Shown in pieces: positions 33,573-44,783 of a stretch of 64,000 nt of DNA. The stretch lies in NCBI GenBank assembly GCA_020744425.1, contig JAGMUV010000003.1, positions 4,402,001 to 4,466,000 on the forward strand. Reading direction: 5' to 3'. The notes beneath the pieces were generated by a model. The model saw only the letters and a program-made list of their open reading frames with translations, did no database searches and was not told where the DNA came from. Position 1 is the stretch's first letter, and each line of letters begins with the position of its first letter. The translations under genes were made by a program, and so were the position numbers. The stretch comes from Dactylonectria macrodidyma. Taxonomy: Eukaryota > Ascomycota > Sordariomycetes > Hypocreales > Nectriaceae.

Positions 33573-34824
33573 TGCTTGTCGTTGTTACGCGTACAACCAC
33601 GACAGGGTGGATGTTGCGCTACTCGCGATATGGTTACCGTCAGACTGTAGCTCTAGCTTTAAATATGCAGCTTTAATATTATTAATCAATTGAAGCCCTA
33701 CCTTAATGAGAATATGGTCTTGTTTGTGAGCATGTGAGAGTAGCAGGAGGATTGAACATCCCGCGGGGGTCATGAGATCTCCCCACTGGTTCAAACTACC
33801 GGGTGCGCAGTGCTCACCTACCACCCTGCAGCCTAAGGACCATGATTTAATGATGTGCATTTAGTTGCTGGAATATTGAAGTAGAGTTCATCTCCATTTC
33901 TTTGGCCATGGATTCTCCCCCAAATCCCAACTCTATGTTCTGGAGCTTGTACAGCGTAACTCTCTGTCATCTTGCAACCACATCTGCCTGGAAGAGAACA
34001 GCAGCAAAAACATCCTATCTCTGGGCGTCGATTCATCCTCAACTACCGATCATGTAATATTCGCCAAGCGCTACGAGAACTGAAGACTCATCGTATGTTG
34101 CAACCCTATCTAGCTACGCGTATCGAAGCACCCCTCACTCTCGGACGCATTCCGTCCTAATTCCGTCCCTCTCCACAGGTCACTCATCCTTCTACCCTTC
34201 GGACATATTTGCCCTATTCGTCCTGTCTCTTCCCTCTCCACATACTACTGCAAGGTAAACCCCATCCGTTTGGTATCCTCCCAGCTGGTGTGATTCATTC
34301 ACCTCCCCGCTTGTCAGAACGTTGACAGCTCCTGTTGGTTGCAATCTCGGGGAAAGCTACCCCGAAATCTGCAGCCAACCGCATAGCGTAAAGCCCCCCT
34401 CACTCATAAACGAAAATCATTGGTGGAGCTTATTATCTCCCCCAACGTTCTTGCAAGTGATCTTCGCGATCTGCAAGAGCCATCACAGCTTCAGGTGGGG
34501 GTTGGTTATCCTAGCCCCAGCTCTAAGTGCGGAGAGAACTACACGATTGGATCGAGGCAGTTAGAGTAGGATCCGCATTTCGCTGCCCCCATCATCCCCC
34601 CATCAACCCCCATTGTCTCGCTCTCCCAGTGCCGTGGAACCGAACCGTGGGAAATTTGACTATCTACGGAGAAGCTTAAGCTGAGTTAACCCAGCTCCTC
34701 GTTTACGTCATTTTGACCTTGCCGTCTCCGGAATCGTCGGCTTTTCGGACAAAACATAAGGTTGATCGTGCAGGGTCGATCTTCGCGAGTTGGAGACTAA
34801 CAAATTCAATTCAAGGTCGTCGCC
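33573..34824. promoter_or_regulatory. Intergenic region and promoter of the Gfo/Idh oxidoreductase
   Basis: No gene is seen in 1.25 kb. ATTGGTGG at 34419-34426, the complement of CCACCAAT, matches the galacturonic-acid-responsive consensus CCNCCAAT known from Aspergillus and lies about 400 bp upstream of the next start. ATTCCGTCC is repeated twice near 34148-34167. Confidence 0.45.
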
Positions 34825-36135
34825 ATGTCTGAAGCCGCAGCTGCTCCAACCAAGAAGCGATACGCCCTCGTAGGCACCGGCGGTCGCGCCATCTTCTTCT
34901 ACTCGGCCATTGCCAAAGACTACTCCGAGACGTCTTGCCTAGTGGGCTTTTGCGACACGAACCAGACTCGACTCAACTATGCCAACTCGAAGCTGGACGA
35001 GCTGGGCCACGGCGCCGTGCCAACGTTTCTGGCAGCCGACTTTGACAAGATGATCAAGGAGACGAAGCCAGACGAGGTCATCGTCACGACCATCGACCGC
35101 ACGCATAATATCTATATTGTACGGGCTCTCGAGCTCGGCTGCAACGTCATTACCGAGAAGCCCATGACCATCGACGCACCGCGCTGTCGCGAGATCTTCG
35201 ACGCCGTCGAACGAACTGGTAACAAAGTCAGGGTAACCTTCAACTACCGCTACGCCCCCCACAACACCAAAGTCTTCCAAGTGCTGCAATCTGGAGCCAT
35301 AGGCAAAGTCACCAGCGTGCACTTCGAGTGGCTCCTCAACACAGCCCACGGCGCCGACTACTTTAGGCGCTGGCACCGTGATAAACGCAACTCGGGCTCG
35401 CTGATGGTGCACAAGTCGACGCACCACTTTGATCTCGTCAACTTTTGGCTGCAGACGCGGCCAGAGACGGTGTATGCCCAAGGTGACCTCAAGTTCTACG
35501 GCCGCGAGAACGCGGAGGCTCGTGGGGAGACCAAGTTTTACACGCGTGCTCATGGTAGTGAGGTAGCGAGGGAAGATCCTTTTGCTTTGCATTTGGAGGA
35601 TTATCCCCAACTGAAGGCGTTGTACTTGGATGCTGAGCATGAAGACGCCTACTACCGCGACCAAAGCGTGTTTGGCGATGGCATCAGCATCGAAGACACC
35701 ATGAACTTGCTCGTACGGTACCAAAACGGAGCGGTCATGACCTACTCGCTCACCGCCTACGCGCCATGGGAAGGCTTCCGCGTCAGCTTCAACGGTACAG
35801 GCGGGCGACTCGAACTCGAAGTCGTCGAAAACAGCTACGTCAACTCAGGCGGCGACCAAGCAGACGAGGGCTCTGCTGACGAGATCTCGCTCATCCTGAA
35901 GCCGCTGTTCAAGAAGCCGGAAAAGATTACCATCGACGCCGGCTCAGGTGCGCACGGCGGAGGCGATACCGTCTTGCTGAGGGACTTGTTTGGCGAGCCT
36001 GTGAGTGATGAATTTATGAGGGCGGCGAGTCATGTTGATGGTGCCTTGTCGATTCTGACGGGTATTGCGGCGAATAAGTCTATTGCCACGGGTGAGGTTG
36101 TGCGTGCGAGGGACATTTTGCCTATGCTTTATTAA
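34825..36135 (+). CDS. Gfo/Idh/MocA-family NAD(P)-dependent sugar oxidoreductase
   Basis: A single exon of 436 aa without signal peptide. The N-terminal Rossmann domain has ALVGTGGRA at 14-22 and the family's ITEKPMT, with the usual catalytic-site Lys at 112. The C-terminal part holds an extended insertion rich in DAEHEDAYYRDQSVFGDG and the block SLMVHKSTHHFDLVNFW, where the His residues probably line the active site. Members oxidise or reduce sugars and sugar acids, often with transient 3-keto chemistry. It is convergent with the DUF2264 gene, 162 bp stop to stop, and sits between pectin genes, so a uronate or rhamnose derivative is a reasonable but unproven substrate. Confidence 0.88.
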   Translation: MSEAAAAPTKKRYALVGTGGRAIFFYSAIAKDYSETSCLVGFCDTNQTRLNYANSKLDELGHGAVPTFLAADFDKMIKETKPDEVIVTTIDRTHNIYIVRALELGCNVITEKPMTIDAPRCREIFDAVERTGNKVRVTFNYRYAPHNTKVFQVLQSGAIGKVTSVHFEWLLNTAHGADYFRRWHRDKRNSGSLMVHKSTHHFDLVNFWLQTRPETVYAQGDLKFYGRENAEARGETKFYTRAHGSEVAREDPFALHLEDYPQLKALYLDAEHEDAYYRDQSVFGDGISIEDTMNLLVRYQNGAVMTYSLTAYAPWEGFRVSFNGTGGRLELEVVENSYVNSGGDQADEGSADEISLILKPLFKKPEKITIDAGSGAHGGGDTVLLRDLFGEPVSDEFMRAASHVDGALSILTGIAANKSIATGEVVRARDILPMLY

Positions 36136-36297
36136 ATTGACGTGAAGCTTGACAAGTATATGGAATGGTCCTTTGTGAGACGATGAAATCTATGTGATAC
36201 ATTCGTAGTTGATTGTACTACTAGACCCTGCCAATACAGCCGCGGCATGCATTGAGCTCTCTGAGTCCAGCTTCGATCCATAACCTAGCATCCAAAA

Positions 36298-38564
36298 CTA
36301 GGCGTTCACAATAATGTAATCCATCGCTTCGATCGAAGACGCACCAGACGCAGTAAATATCTGCGGTCTGTCTGCCCACCTCTCCGCCAAAGTCGTACCG
36401 CCACCCGTTTTCCTCCCTCCATTCGCCGTCGTCGAAACCGCAAAGATACTCGTGGCAAAGATGATTTCGTCGCCGGCTTCTAGGCCGCGGACGGCGCTGC
36501 GGTCGAGGACTGGGATCACGGTTCGAGGATAGGCTAGGTTCGTGTTGGTGTCTGGCTGCATAGCCTTGGCGTTCGTCGATGTCCATGTTGATGGTGAGTG
36601 TAGTGACATTGATGATATGCCGCTGTATCCGGCGGCTGAGTGAATCAATGCAGAGTCTTCGTCCTCAAAGACGCCCTCGAGTTTGTCGATATCTGTATCT
36701 GCAGCAAGTTTTATCCGTGGAAGTTTGGTCCCTTTGCCAGTAGAACATAACGGTGACGCAAAACCGCCTTCAATGGTATGCAGGGTTCGTACTGAGCCGC
36801 GAACACGGACTCGATGAACTCGGACATGCCAATCTGGCCATCGATCCGTTGGAGGAATGAGCATCGTCTCAACCTCAACCTGCCCATCACCCCACGGTAA
36901 CCAGCGCACACCCGCAGCGGCAATAGGTAAAGTCCCACCTTTCCCCTTCAAGCTGACGTTCGGAAACGTCATCCCGGAGCACTTCCACTTAACCGCCCAC
37001 GTCTCAGCCCCGTCGCGACTCAGCGCCAGCGTGCAGTCGGGAGCCATTTGCTGGATCAGGGGGCCTGTGGGGACTGAGAATGGAAACGCAGACGAGTACT
37101 CGAACTTGCAGTACTTGGCTTGATTTGCCTTCATCGGCCAGGCGACGAATTGGGCGGGAGAGAGGAAGAAGTGGTGGTTGGCGTTGGGGTGGTTGCTGAT
37201 GATTTGCTGCGGTGCAGGGACCAGCGTGGGCTTGAAGAAGGATGGGTATGGTTGCTCCTCGGATGTCCAGAAGTCATCTGCTTGGCCTAAAGATACGGCA
37301 ATGAGTGTTTTCATGCACCAATATGGTGACTGTGGCGAATTATAGTCCTCGCACATAAACATGTTGCTAGAGTCTGATTAGCCCGACATGATCTCACACA
37401 TCATTACCAATGACAAGGGTGTCTTACGGATACAGCCAGCCTATGTTTAATGTGCCATCTGAGTAAAAGATATTTGCCGAATTCTTGCTCCACCAGCGGA
37501 GGTGACGAAGCAGAAAGCCTTTGACTAGCCCGGGCTCTGACAAGGGGAAGGGCATGTCAGGAACCTTGGCTACGGCGAGAGCTGCAAAGAAGCCACCGCA
37601 GGCGAATCGATATGTGAGAGACCGACCGAATGGAATCGCCGAGCCTAGATGCCGTATTAGTCGAGTTCAAGATTGAGCAGGTCTACGAGTCAAGCTTACC
37701 GTCTGCATCAAAGTATCGCCAGATATTCGCCCCGAAATCCCTCGCTTGCTGTTGATACCTCGCGACGCGCTCAGGATCGATATCACCCGCGTATTTCGTA
37801 TACAACAGCTGACTGAACTGAATGGCAAAGCTTCCCGAGTAGTAATCGACCTGGCGTCCCGGGCCGATGGCATCTCTCCTGCCAGACTGCTCATACGCCG
37901 CTGCCAGCTGAGCTTCTTCCTCGGCACTCAACCAAGGACCGTCGCCAGACCAGCCGTCTTTGAGATAGAAGGAGTCCAAGATGGCAAAGTCGGCTTTCAT
38001 TTCTTCGGAGACTTCTTCGACGGCAACGCCGCAGACCCGGATGAGGGCGAGGTTGGCAAAGACGCGGAACCAGCGCCAATTGTTGGCGGGCATTTCCTTG
38101 CCGTTCATCCCACGCAGCCAAGCCTCGATGTTTTGCCTTGTCCTCTCATCCTGGCTGTGGAAAAATGCCTCGGGGGCAGATAGCAAGGCAAAGGAAATGA
38201 TTTCGGCTTCGACCATGCGCTGGTCCATGTGGCCGACGGCGCCCCAGTACTCTACATGATCGGGATCCGTTCCATTGCGAAAGCCTGTGATCCACGGCTC
38301 AGCGAGGGCTTTGATCTTGCTCGATTGAACATCATCAGCTGTCAGCGAGGACAAAAGAGCGCCGATTGCCCAGAGTGGACGCGCAAAGCCCTCTAAATCA
38401 GCAGCTGGTTCGTCGAAATGGGCGCCCGATGCGACTGGAAGCCGGATGCGCGCTCGGTCGGGAGAAAAGTAGGGATATAACGGCTCTAGGAGCGAGATGG
38501 CTGCTGAGACCGAGTCATCTTTGGTCTGCAGCGGGTTATCGGAGAAGCCTTTTAGCGGCGGCAT
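36298..38564 (-). CDS. DUF2264 domain protein, probable intracellular carbohydrate-active enzyme
   Basis: Exons 38564-37700, 37644-37428 and 37366-36298 (introns 55 and 61 bp) give 716 aa. The N-terminal 430 residues look like an alpha/alpha barrel, with blocks [54 protein letters not shown] and [17 protein letters not shown] that are characteristic of DUF2264. The remainder is beta-rich ([33 protein letters not shown] and on). There is no signal peptide. Bacterial homologues often sit in polysaccharide utilisation loci, and some DUF2264 proteins may be assigned to newer glycoside hydrolase families, which I cannot verify here. Its promoter is shared with the GH88 gene, which ties it to unsaturated uronide breakdown. 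Confidence 0.85.
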
Positions 38565-39077
38565 TTTCGAAGTCGTTGAATGGTGAGTGTGATTCTCTCA
38601 ATCGTGAAATATGGTTTTTTCTTCTTGTTCTCTCTTTCGTGAGGCCGATTTCGTCATAGTGACACGGAAGACTGCTCGCAGTTCAACCACCGATTAGATA
38701 AATGAATGCTACAGCACTCCGCATATCAGACCATATTCTGCAGTGATCGTCGCGATTATCATACTGCGTAGTAATCAGCACATAACCCACTGGGCATCGG
38801 AACTATTGTCGGTCCATTTATCCGGCACTCAGACAGCGCGGGCATCGGGCGAGACATCGGATCGTGCTCTCCGATGCCCACATCTAGCGTTCTAGCCAGA
38901 ACAGGCAACCCGCTGCTTCACAGTGAAGAAGATCCCAAAGACGGACAGCAAGCAGCCGGCAGGCCCGTCGGCGATTCGTATTTATTCCTTCTTGGTGCCG
39001 CCTGGGCATTTTATTCCCTGTCGTCAGACACTCGCTCGAGAAGAAGCTTCGTGAGGTGTATTTGTCGTCTTGTCGCC
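38565..39077. promoter_or_regulatory. Divergent promoter of DUF2264 and GH88 with three GGGCATCGG sites
   Basis: This 513-bp region separates two divergent start codons. It holds GGGCATCGG at 38792-38800 and 38840-38848 and its exact complement CCGATGCCC at 38871-38879. The last two form a perfect 9-bp inverted repeat with a 22-bp gap. A related ACATCGG lies between them at 38854-38860. AT-rich words near 38977 and 39008 (GTATTTATT, CATTTTATT) could be GH88 core promoter. They support the GH88 start at 39078 rather than the upstream in-frame ATG at 38874. Confidence 0.6.
38792..38879. promoter_or_regulatory. Candidate operator cluster: direct and inverted GGGCATCGG repeats
   Basis: Three exact copies lie within 88 bp: two in direct orientation (38792, 38840) and one inverted (38871-38879). 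CGG/CCG ends facing each other are what a dimeric Zn2Cys6 regulator would recognise. Exact copies recur upstream of the cluster's regulator gene (44612-44620) and its second sugar transporter (46756-46764). Function is inferred. Confidence 0.5.
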
Positions 39078-40673
39078 ATGTTTACAGACAACCCCAGCGA
39101 AGAGTCCGCGGCCACGAGCCCGACCACAATGAACTCGGATGGCTCGCTTGATTTCAATTCAGATCACAGAGATGGCTCTTGGACAGATAAGGTCGATGTA
39201 AAGTCACAACAGCTGGGCCAACGGCTGCATGAGCTGTTTGAAGAAAACATCACCGCCAAGATCCTCAGAGCAGCCATCAATTCCCTGGAAAACAACGTAA
39301 GGCATCCCTTCCTGCACTGTCCTCGATTGAACCACATATCTAACTTACCGGTGCAGCTTCCTATAACAGCATATCCAGAATACGTCCCTCAAACTGGCCC
39401 AGACGCAGGAAAGTACATTTGCCGGGAAGCACAATTCTGGACGTGCGGCTTCTTCCCAGGATCCATCTACAGCCTCATCGAGCGCTTCATCAAGTATCCA
39501 GATGCGGCACCTGGCGGAGCGGACAAGGCAATCGTGGCCAAGAAACTGCAAGAGCTCGGCGCCGTATGGTCTGAGCCTATCCATGGCATGGCGAGGCGCA
39601 CCGACACGCACGACATGTCGTTCATGGTCCAGCCTTCCATGAGACAACGATGGGAACTTTTCAACGACTCTGAAGCCCTTGCTTCTGTCGTCACGGCCGC
39701 CCGGGCCCTGTATACGCGCTACAACTCGACTGTTGGCGCCATCCGATCCTGGGATCGGCTCACCCAAAAAGATGTCCACATCACATCTCTTACCGACGAC
39801 TTCTTAGTCATTGTCGACTCTATGTGCAACCTTGACCTCTTGTACTACGTCGCTGCTCACACAGGGCAGTCGGAACTGTCCGAGTGCGCCACGCAGCACG
39901 CGCGAACGCTCAAGCGGACACTCCTACGAACCGAGACTGGCAAGTTCTCCCATCGTAAGGGGTACCATGGCCCGCTGTACAGCACAGCTCATGTCAGTAA
40001 CTTTGATCCTAAAACCGGTGACCTGAAAGAGCTTCGGACTGGCCAGGGATACGCAAAGGACTCGACTTGGGCTCGCGGGCAGGCCTGGGGTATTCTGGGC
40101 TACGCTCAGACATTTCAGTGGACTGGAGAGAAGGAATTCCTAGACGCTGCCTGTGGGTTGGCAGAATATTTCCTGCTTCGACTGGAGATGTTGCCAACGT
40201 GTTTCGAGAGGCCCATTGTCACACCTACAAACGGCATCGCAGGATCCCAAAAACGAGTATGCGGTCGTTATGTCCCGCCTTGGGATTTCGACGCGCCATT
40301 TGATGAAGCCAATCCTCTAAGAGATTCCTCCGCGGGAATTATCGCAGCCAACGGGTTGTTGGTTCTGTCACAAATCCTGAAAGGATGCGGCGAGAACGAT
40401 CTGAGTAGACGATACCTAGACGCGGCAGTCCGTCTTGTCGAAGATGCCCTTAACTTCTCGCTGGCCGACGAGAAGACTAAACTTTCGATCCAAGGAACCA
40501 CCATCTCGGTTGAGGATGTGCAACCCGGCAGGGTATTCGACGCCCTCCTGAAGAACGCTACGGCGAACCACAATTCCGGAGATCATTGTCGGTACTGGGA
40601 TCATGGTCTCGTGTATGGTGATTATTATCTGATTGAGTTTGGGAATCGTCTTCTAAGAATGGGTCTTGTTTGA
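39078..40673 (+). CDS. GH88 unsaturated glucuronyl/rhamnogalacturonyl hydrolase
   Basis: Hydrolyses the unsaturated uronic acid that lyases leave at the non-reducing end, which would split the product of the adjacent exo-lyase into unsaturated uronate and rhamnose. Exons 39078-39296 and 39357-40673 give 511 aa. Catalytic acids are visible: Asp159 in THDMSFM and Asp227 in [14 protein letters not shown], corresponding to the Asp88/Asp149 pair of Bacillus [19 protein letters not shown] and [13 protein letters not shown] are further GH88 blocks. There is no signal peptide at this start. The 60-bp intron has GTAAGG, TATCTAAC and CAG signals but is a multiple of three without stops, so retention would add 20 residues. 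An upstream in-frame ATG at 38874 is the alternative start, but it would add 68 unlikely residues. Confidence 0.9.
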   Translation: MFTDNPSEESAATSPTTMNSDGSLDFNSDHRDGSWTDKVDVKSQQLGQRLHELFEENITAKILRAAINSLENNVRHPFLHCPRLNHISNLPVQLPITAYPEYVPQTGPDAGKYICREAQFWTCGFFPGSIYSLIERFIKYPDAAPGGADKAIVAKKLQELGAVWSEPIHGMARRTDTHDMSFMVQPSMRQRWELFNDSEALASVVTAARALYTRYNSTVGAIRSWDRLTQKDVHITSLTDDFLVIVDSMCNLDLLYYVAAHTGQSELSECATQHARTLKRTLLRTETGKFSHRKGYHGPLYSTAHVSNFDPKTGDLKELRTGQGYAKDSTWARGQAWGILGYAQTFQWTGEKEFLDAACGLAEYFLLRLEMLPTCFERPIVTPTNGIAGSQKRVCGRYVPPWDFDAPFDEANPLRDSSAGIIAANGLLVLSQILKGCGENDLSRRYLDAAVRLVEDALNFSLADEKTKLSIQGTTISVEDVQPGRVFDALLKNATANHNSGDHCRYWDHGLVYGDYYLIEFGNRLLRMGLV

Positions 40674-41421
40674 GGGGTGCTAGTTTTGGGCAGATAGAGT
40701 CTTTAATCCAAGGGGACACAGAGGTACAGAGAGTTCATAGATTTACCGGTTCGATGAAATGGCTACAAGATTGTCCTACAAGGGCTTGGCTCCTTTCTCC
40801 TTTGGGCTCTAATTACCTCCGCTGCAAATCTCACAGGACTCAAACTGCTTCTCGTCGTTATGGAGGCAGCACTCAGCTTCTTACTATGGGTAACGTAATC
40901 AGATTCTAGAGACCGCGGCATCGGCAGGCCCCCCTCATGGTCTCGGGACGCATTCTGTCACGTCCAAACACATACAGTCTCAGCAGCGCTAGTCTATTCC
41001 ACTGAAGTGCCCACAATCAAATATTCCCAAGAAGGCGATGCCATGGCGCCACACACGGATCGATCGTCATTTTTGCCAGCATTCCAGGCATTACGCCTTG
41101 GCGTACTGTACTAGCATCACATGGGATGTCGCGGAGGCTTCTATTCAGAGTGTCTATAGAGCTGAGGGTGATTCTGGGAGTTCGCTGAGACTCCTCAAGG
41201 GCGGAAGCGAGATGAACAACGGCCAAGGTGGTGGATGATTGAGAGACTACGCGCTCTGAGTATGAGGCTCGTATTAAGTATATCACAATAAGTATATCAC
41301 AACAACTACGCCATGTCAGAGGGAGATATGGACCACAAATGCACCTCCGGGAAGAGGAGTGCACATATCCTTCTGCCGTAACGGCATTGTCATCCCCATT
41401 CAAAAATGTACTTCCCTTAGC
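40674..41421. other. Convergent 3' region between GH88 and Zn2Cys6 regulator
   Basis: No gene is seen. A GGCATCGG word sits at 40917-40924. A 14-bp word TAAGTATATCACAA is tandemly repeated at about 41276-41302. The rest should be the two 3' untranslated regions. Confidence 0.45.
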
Positions 41422-44302
41422 TTATTGCACACCCGAAGCCATCATCGAGCCAACTGGACCCGGGCTATTAATCGAAAATAGCATATCATCCAGACTAATC
41501 ACTCGATCCATGTCCATAAAACTCTGATCAAGCAGCATGTAGGAGATGGCCGATAGTTCATCGTTGGGAGATCCATTACTCGTGCCGTAGGCCATCGACG
41601 CCACAACCCTGTCTGTGGGGATGCTTGCTGTTATTTCGTCGCCAACTGGGTTCGACTGTGTGGAAACGAGCGTGTTTCCATCGTTGAAAGCCCCTGCAGT
41701 AGCATTTGTGCTTAATCGATCTCTATCAAAGTTGTCTTGCCGAGGCGTCATGCATGTAGGGCCCACAGCATCTGGAGGCTGTTGAGTCAAACAAGATCCC
41801 TGCCTCGCTTGATTAGAAGTTGGGCGTGATTCGTCTTGCTCAGAGCTTCCATTCTGCTGTTGGCTGTTCTGCTGAGCCGAGCTGTTCGGCTGAATGAATA
41901 CACCACGTGTTGATCCGGCGTTCTGATTTGAGATGATCGTCGAGTAGCCGAGTACATCCACACTAAAGTCAGGGTCTGCGACGCATCTCTGGTGGAGATC
42001 GCGTAGATGGTCTGCATATATCCCTGCCAGAGATCGTTCTTTGCCCTTCCCGGGCTGGAGTGCTCCAAGCCATCGCTTTGCCATGCTGTCTAAGCTGTCG
42101 ACTAGCAACCAGAGTTCTCGAGGAAGGTCAGAGCCGTAATATCTCCCATGAACTGACATCCAGTTAGTATATATGATTGAAGTCCTCTAAGCTGTTTAAA
42201 TAGCTCACCTAAAAGTACCCTTGCAGCTGCAAAGACGCAAAACGCGAATTGATTGGCAACAGGGCTCGTGCTCGGCGTATTCTTCAGATATTTCGCTGCT
42301 ATGTTCTGTATCTCCATGGCCGCATTGCAGCAAATCTCAGCACTGCATAGACTCGGGAGTTTCACAATGTTCGTCCAGTCACCTGGCGGATACGCGATGC
42401 GTTGATGGAGGAGGATCATAGATGTGTTGTGCGTTGCGTGGGCTAGTGTGAGGTTCGGGTCCATGGTGATGATGGTTGGCTGGCGGGAAATGTTGGAGTC
42501 CTTCCACCTTTGCGGGAGGAACATTTTCCAACTGCAGTCATGGTGTTAGTTAGAGTAATAACAACTGGTAGGAGAGGTTATCGTACTGTACCAGCCGGAG
42601 GTCCAACTCCTTGAATCTTGTCAACCAGCTACTGACCTCCTGTCGATCATGAAAGTCGATCCGTTGCTGCAAGAAGAAAGTCGTGACGCGACTCAGCGAC
42701 TCAGTGGCTTCGACGCAGTACGCAAATGCGCCGATTCCAGACATATCAGGCTGTGCACCGGCTCTGAGGGTATGAGATGTTGATTGCGGCGATCCATGTT
42801 GCACGGCTGGCTGGGTAGAATGGGTAGGGCCTGAGTAGTTGGTCGGTAGGAAGGCAATCGAGTTGCCAATCTTGGCCGCAGAGCGATCCCATATCCCAAA
42901 GTATGGTGTGATGACGGGTTCTTCTTTGTGCCATAGATCACCGTCGGCAGGAAGTCTGCGATGAACATCATCCGCCGTAAGACTAGTATTCCACCCTGTG
43001 GTGACAGAGCAGAATCTATCTAGGTTGAAGATGCTCCAAAATACCCGCCGCCGTTCTTCCTCTTCCACCCACTGTTGAGAGGGAAGTAGGGATGTGAGGG
43101 GTTTCAGGAGTGGTTGCGTGTCGTGCTCGTCGCACTCGATGCTGAGCTGGAGATATTCCACGGTTCTCGTTAGCGAGCCGACGATTGACCATGCTTTTGA
43201 TGCATTGCCGTGACCAATCTGAAATCGTATTAGCAGGCAAATATCGTTATGCACTCAAATATTCCCCTTACATCGTCGAATGCGATGATTGTCAACGCTT
43301 GCAGGTTCTCCACCGACAGCCCATTCATGGCTGTAAGAAGCACGATGCTCCTCGACTTTTTCGCCCACGTATCTAGCTCATGAGGTCTTAGATTGTGTGC
43401 TTCCGGTTTAATGAATCGAATCGCCGCCACAACAATGGCATGCAAGACCACCACGAGAATAGGTCGCTGCTCAGGATCATGTATCCGAGCCCTAAAGTAT
43501 GTCTCATGCAGAATAGGAATCCACGGCTGGATGTTGAGAAAGTAAGTGTCAGTGATGTCCTCAAGCAAATCTGGCGGAGGCAGATTCAGCGACGGGTCGG
43601 TCAAGTCTTCGAGCGGAAGCTGGATCTCGAGTTTTGGATTCCCGCAACTGTCTAGGCGTCTTCGTTTGCGCGGCCGGGGCATCGATGATTCGGCCGGGTT
43701 GTCTGGTTCGGTATGATGATATGACAGAGAACTCGCTGGCGATTCGGTGTGGGCATGGGCGACGCGCTGCTCGGGGGGTGGGATGGCTACGGGAGACCGG
43801 TTCTGGTTGATGAGTTTGACTAGTTCCAGGCTCAAGTTGGACAGGACGTTGAGGGAGTTTTCGAGACGCTCGCCATCTCTGTTTCCTTGGAGTTGGGCAT
43901 TCTCCAGGACATCTACATGTGCGTCAGCAAATCTGTCACTGAGTTCGAACACGATTGAGCACCGGAGTATAGCATACCGATGCGACGGCTGAGGCCCTCT
44001 ACGGCGCCTGGTTTGAGGCCCGGTTTGTTCTTTTTGCCATCATAGACGCATGACGAACCTATAAACAAGAAAAACACCTTAGCTAGCCAGCGCGTGGTGC
44101 AGATCGCTTAGGCAGGTTGAAGCAGAGACTCACCTAGTCGTTGGCAGTGTGAACATACAGGCAGCCCTCTAGAGCACTTCAGCTTGCGCTTCCGACAGCC
44201 TTGACAAGAGCCTAGATCGCCGTCACCGGCAGCACGTTCAACATCATCGACAACATTCGAAAGATCCATGAAGGCCGAATCAAAAGCCACTTGTAGGTTC
44301 AT
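41422..44302 (-). CDS. Zn2Cys6 transcription factor with fungal-specific middle homology domain
   Basis: A nuclear regulator of 858 aa from six exons: 44302-44134, 44058-43978, 43912-43272, 43218-42587, 42531-42209 and 42152-41422. All five introns close in frame. The binuclear cluster has cysteines at 33, 36, 43, 50, 53 and 60 ([11 protein letters not shown], then CSHC and SSC), and the first intron falls inside it. [23 protein letters not shown] linker and coiled coil follow. The middle homology region includes [35 protein letters not shown] and [17 protein letters not shown]. The C-terminus is Gln/Asn/Ser-rich, a likely activation domain. It sits beside a sugar transporter and the pectin genes. 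Its own promoter carries the cluster motif CCGATGCCC at 44612, which suggests it regulates the cluster and itself. I cannot equate it with RhaR, GaaR or another named factor. Confidence 0.9.
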
Positions 44303-44783
44303 TTGACAGCAGGAAGAGGACGTCGAGCTCTGGCTGCAAAGTGTGATGAAATCATGCGAAGCCTGCAGCCACTCAGAGCTGCAAACAACTTTCCATGGCG
44401 ATCAGATGATCCCCGCTCAATATTGTGCCGACTTCCCCGAGCCAGCACTAGCCCACGAATCATCACTCCACACCCCGGATTCCATTCAAGATTATCCCTG
44501 TAAATTTCTAGGCCATCCCCTGTGGCTTGTGGAGGAACCAACTTGAATCATGTCGTGCGGGGAACGAAAAAGAGCCGAGCAGTGGCCTCGGCTATAGACA
44601 CGAGCATTCGTCCGATGCCCGAGCCCACTAGTCCTCCAATTATATCATAGGATTGCTACAGAAGCAGAGACAGGGGTTTTTACATTGTGAACCTGGACGA
44701 GAAGTCACACGACTGGCATTTTATCTGGAAACTATCGTAACTAACTACCACGTCCTTCTCCCATCGCTCACGCCAGTCTCTCC
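44303..44783. promoter_or_regulatory. Promoter of the Zn2Cys6 regulator
   Basis: It lies between the regulator start and the 3' end of the sugar transporter. It contains CCGATGCCC at 44612-44620 (310 bp upstream of the start) and, 13 bases further, CCTCCAAT at 44633-44640, which fits the CCNCCAAT galacturonate-response consensus. Open frames here are shadows. Confidence 0.5.
44612..44620 (-). promoter_or_regulatory. GGGCATCGG site (as CCGATGCCC) upstream of the Zn2Cys6 regulator
   Basis: Exact complement of the cluster motif, 310 bp from the regulator ATG, and followed closely by a CCTCCAAT word. It suggests autoregulation. Confidence 0.45.

Noticed and set aside
38874..39077. 68-residue N-terminal extension of GH88
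   Set aside because: In-frame but overlapping the operator-like repeats and AT-rich core promoter words. GH88 homology begins after 39078, so I treat it as promoter and leader.
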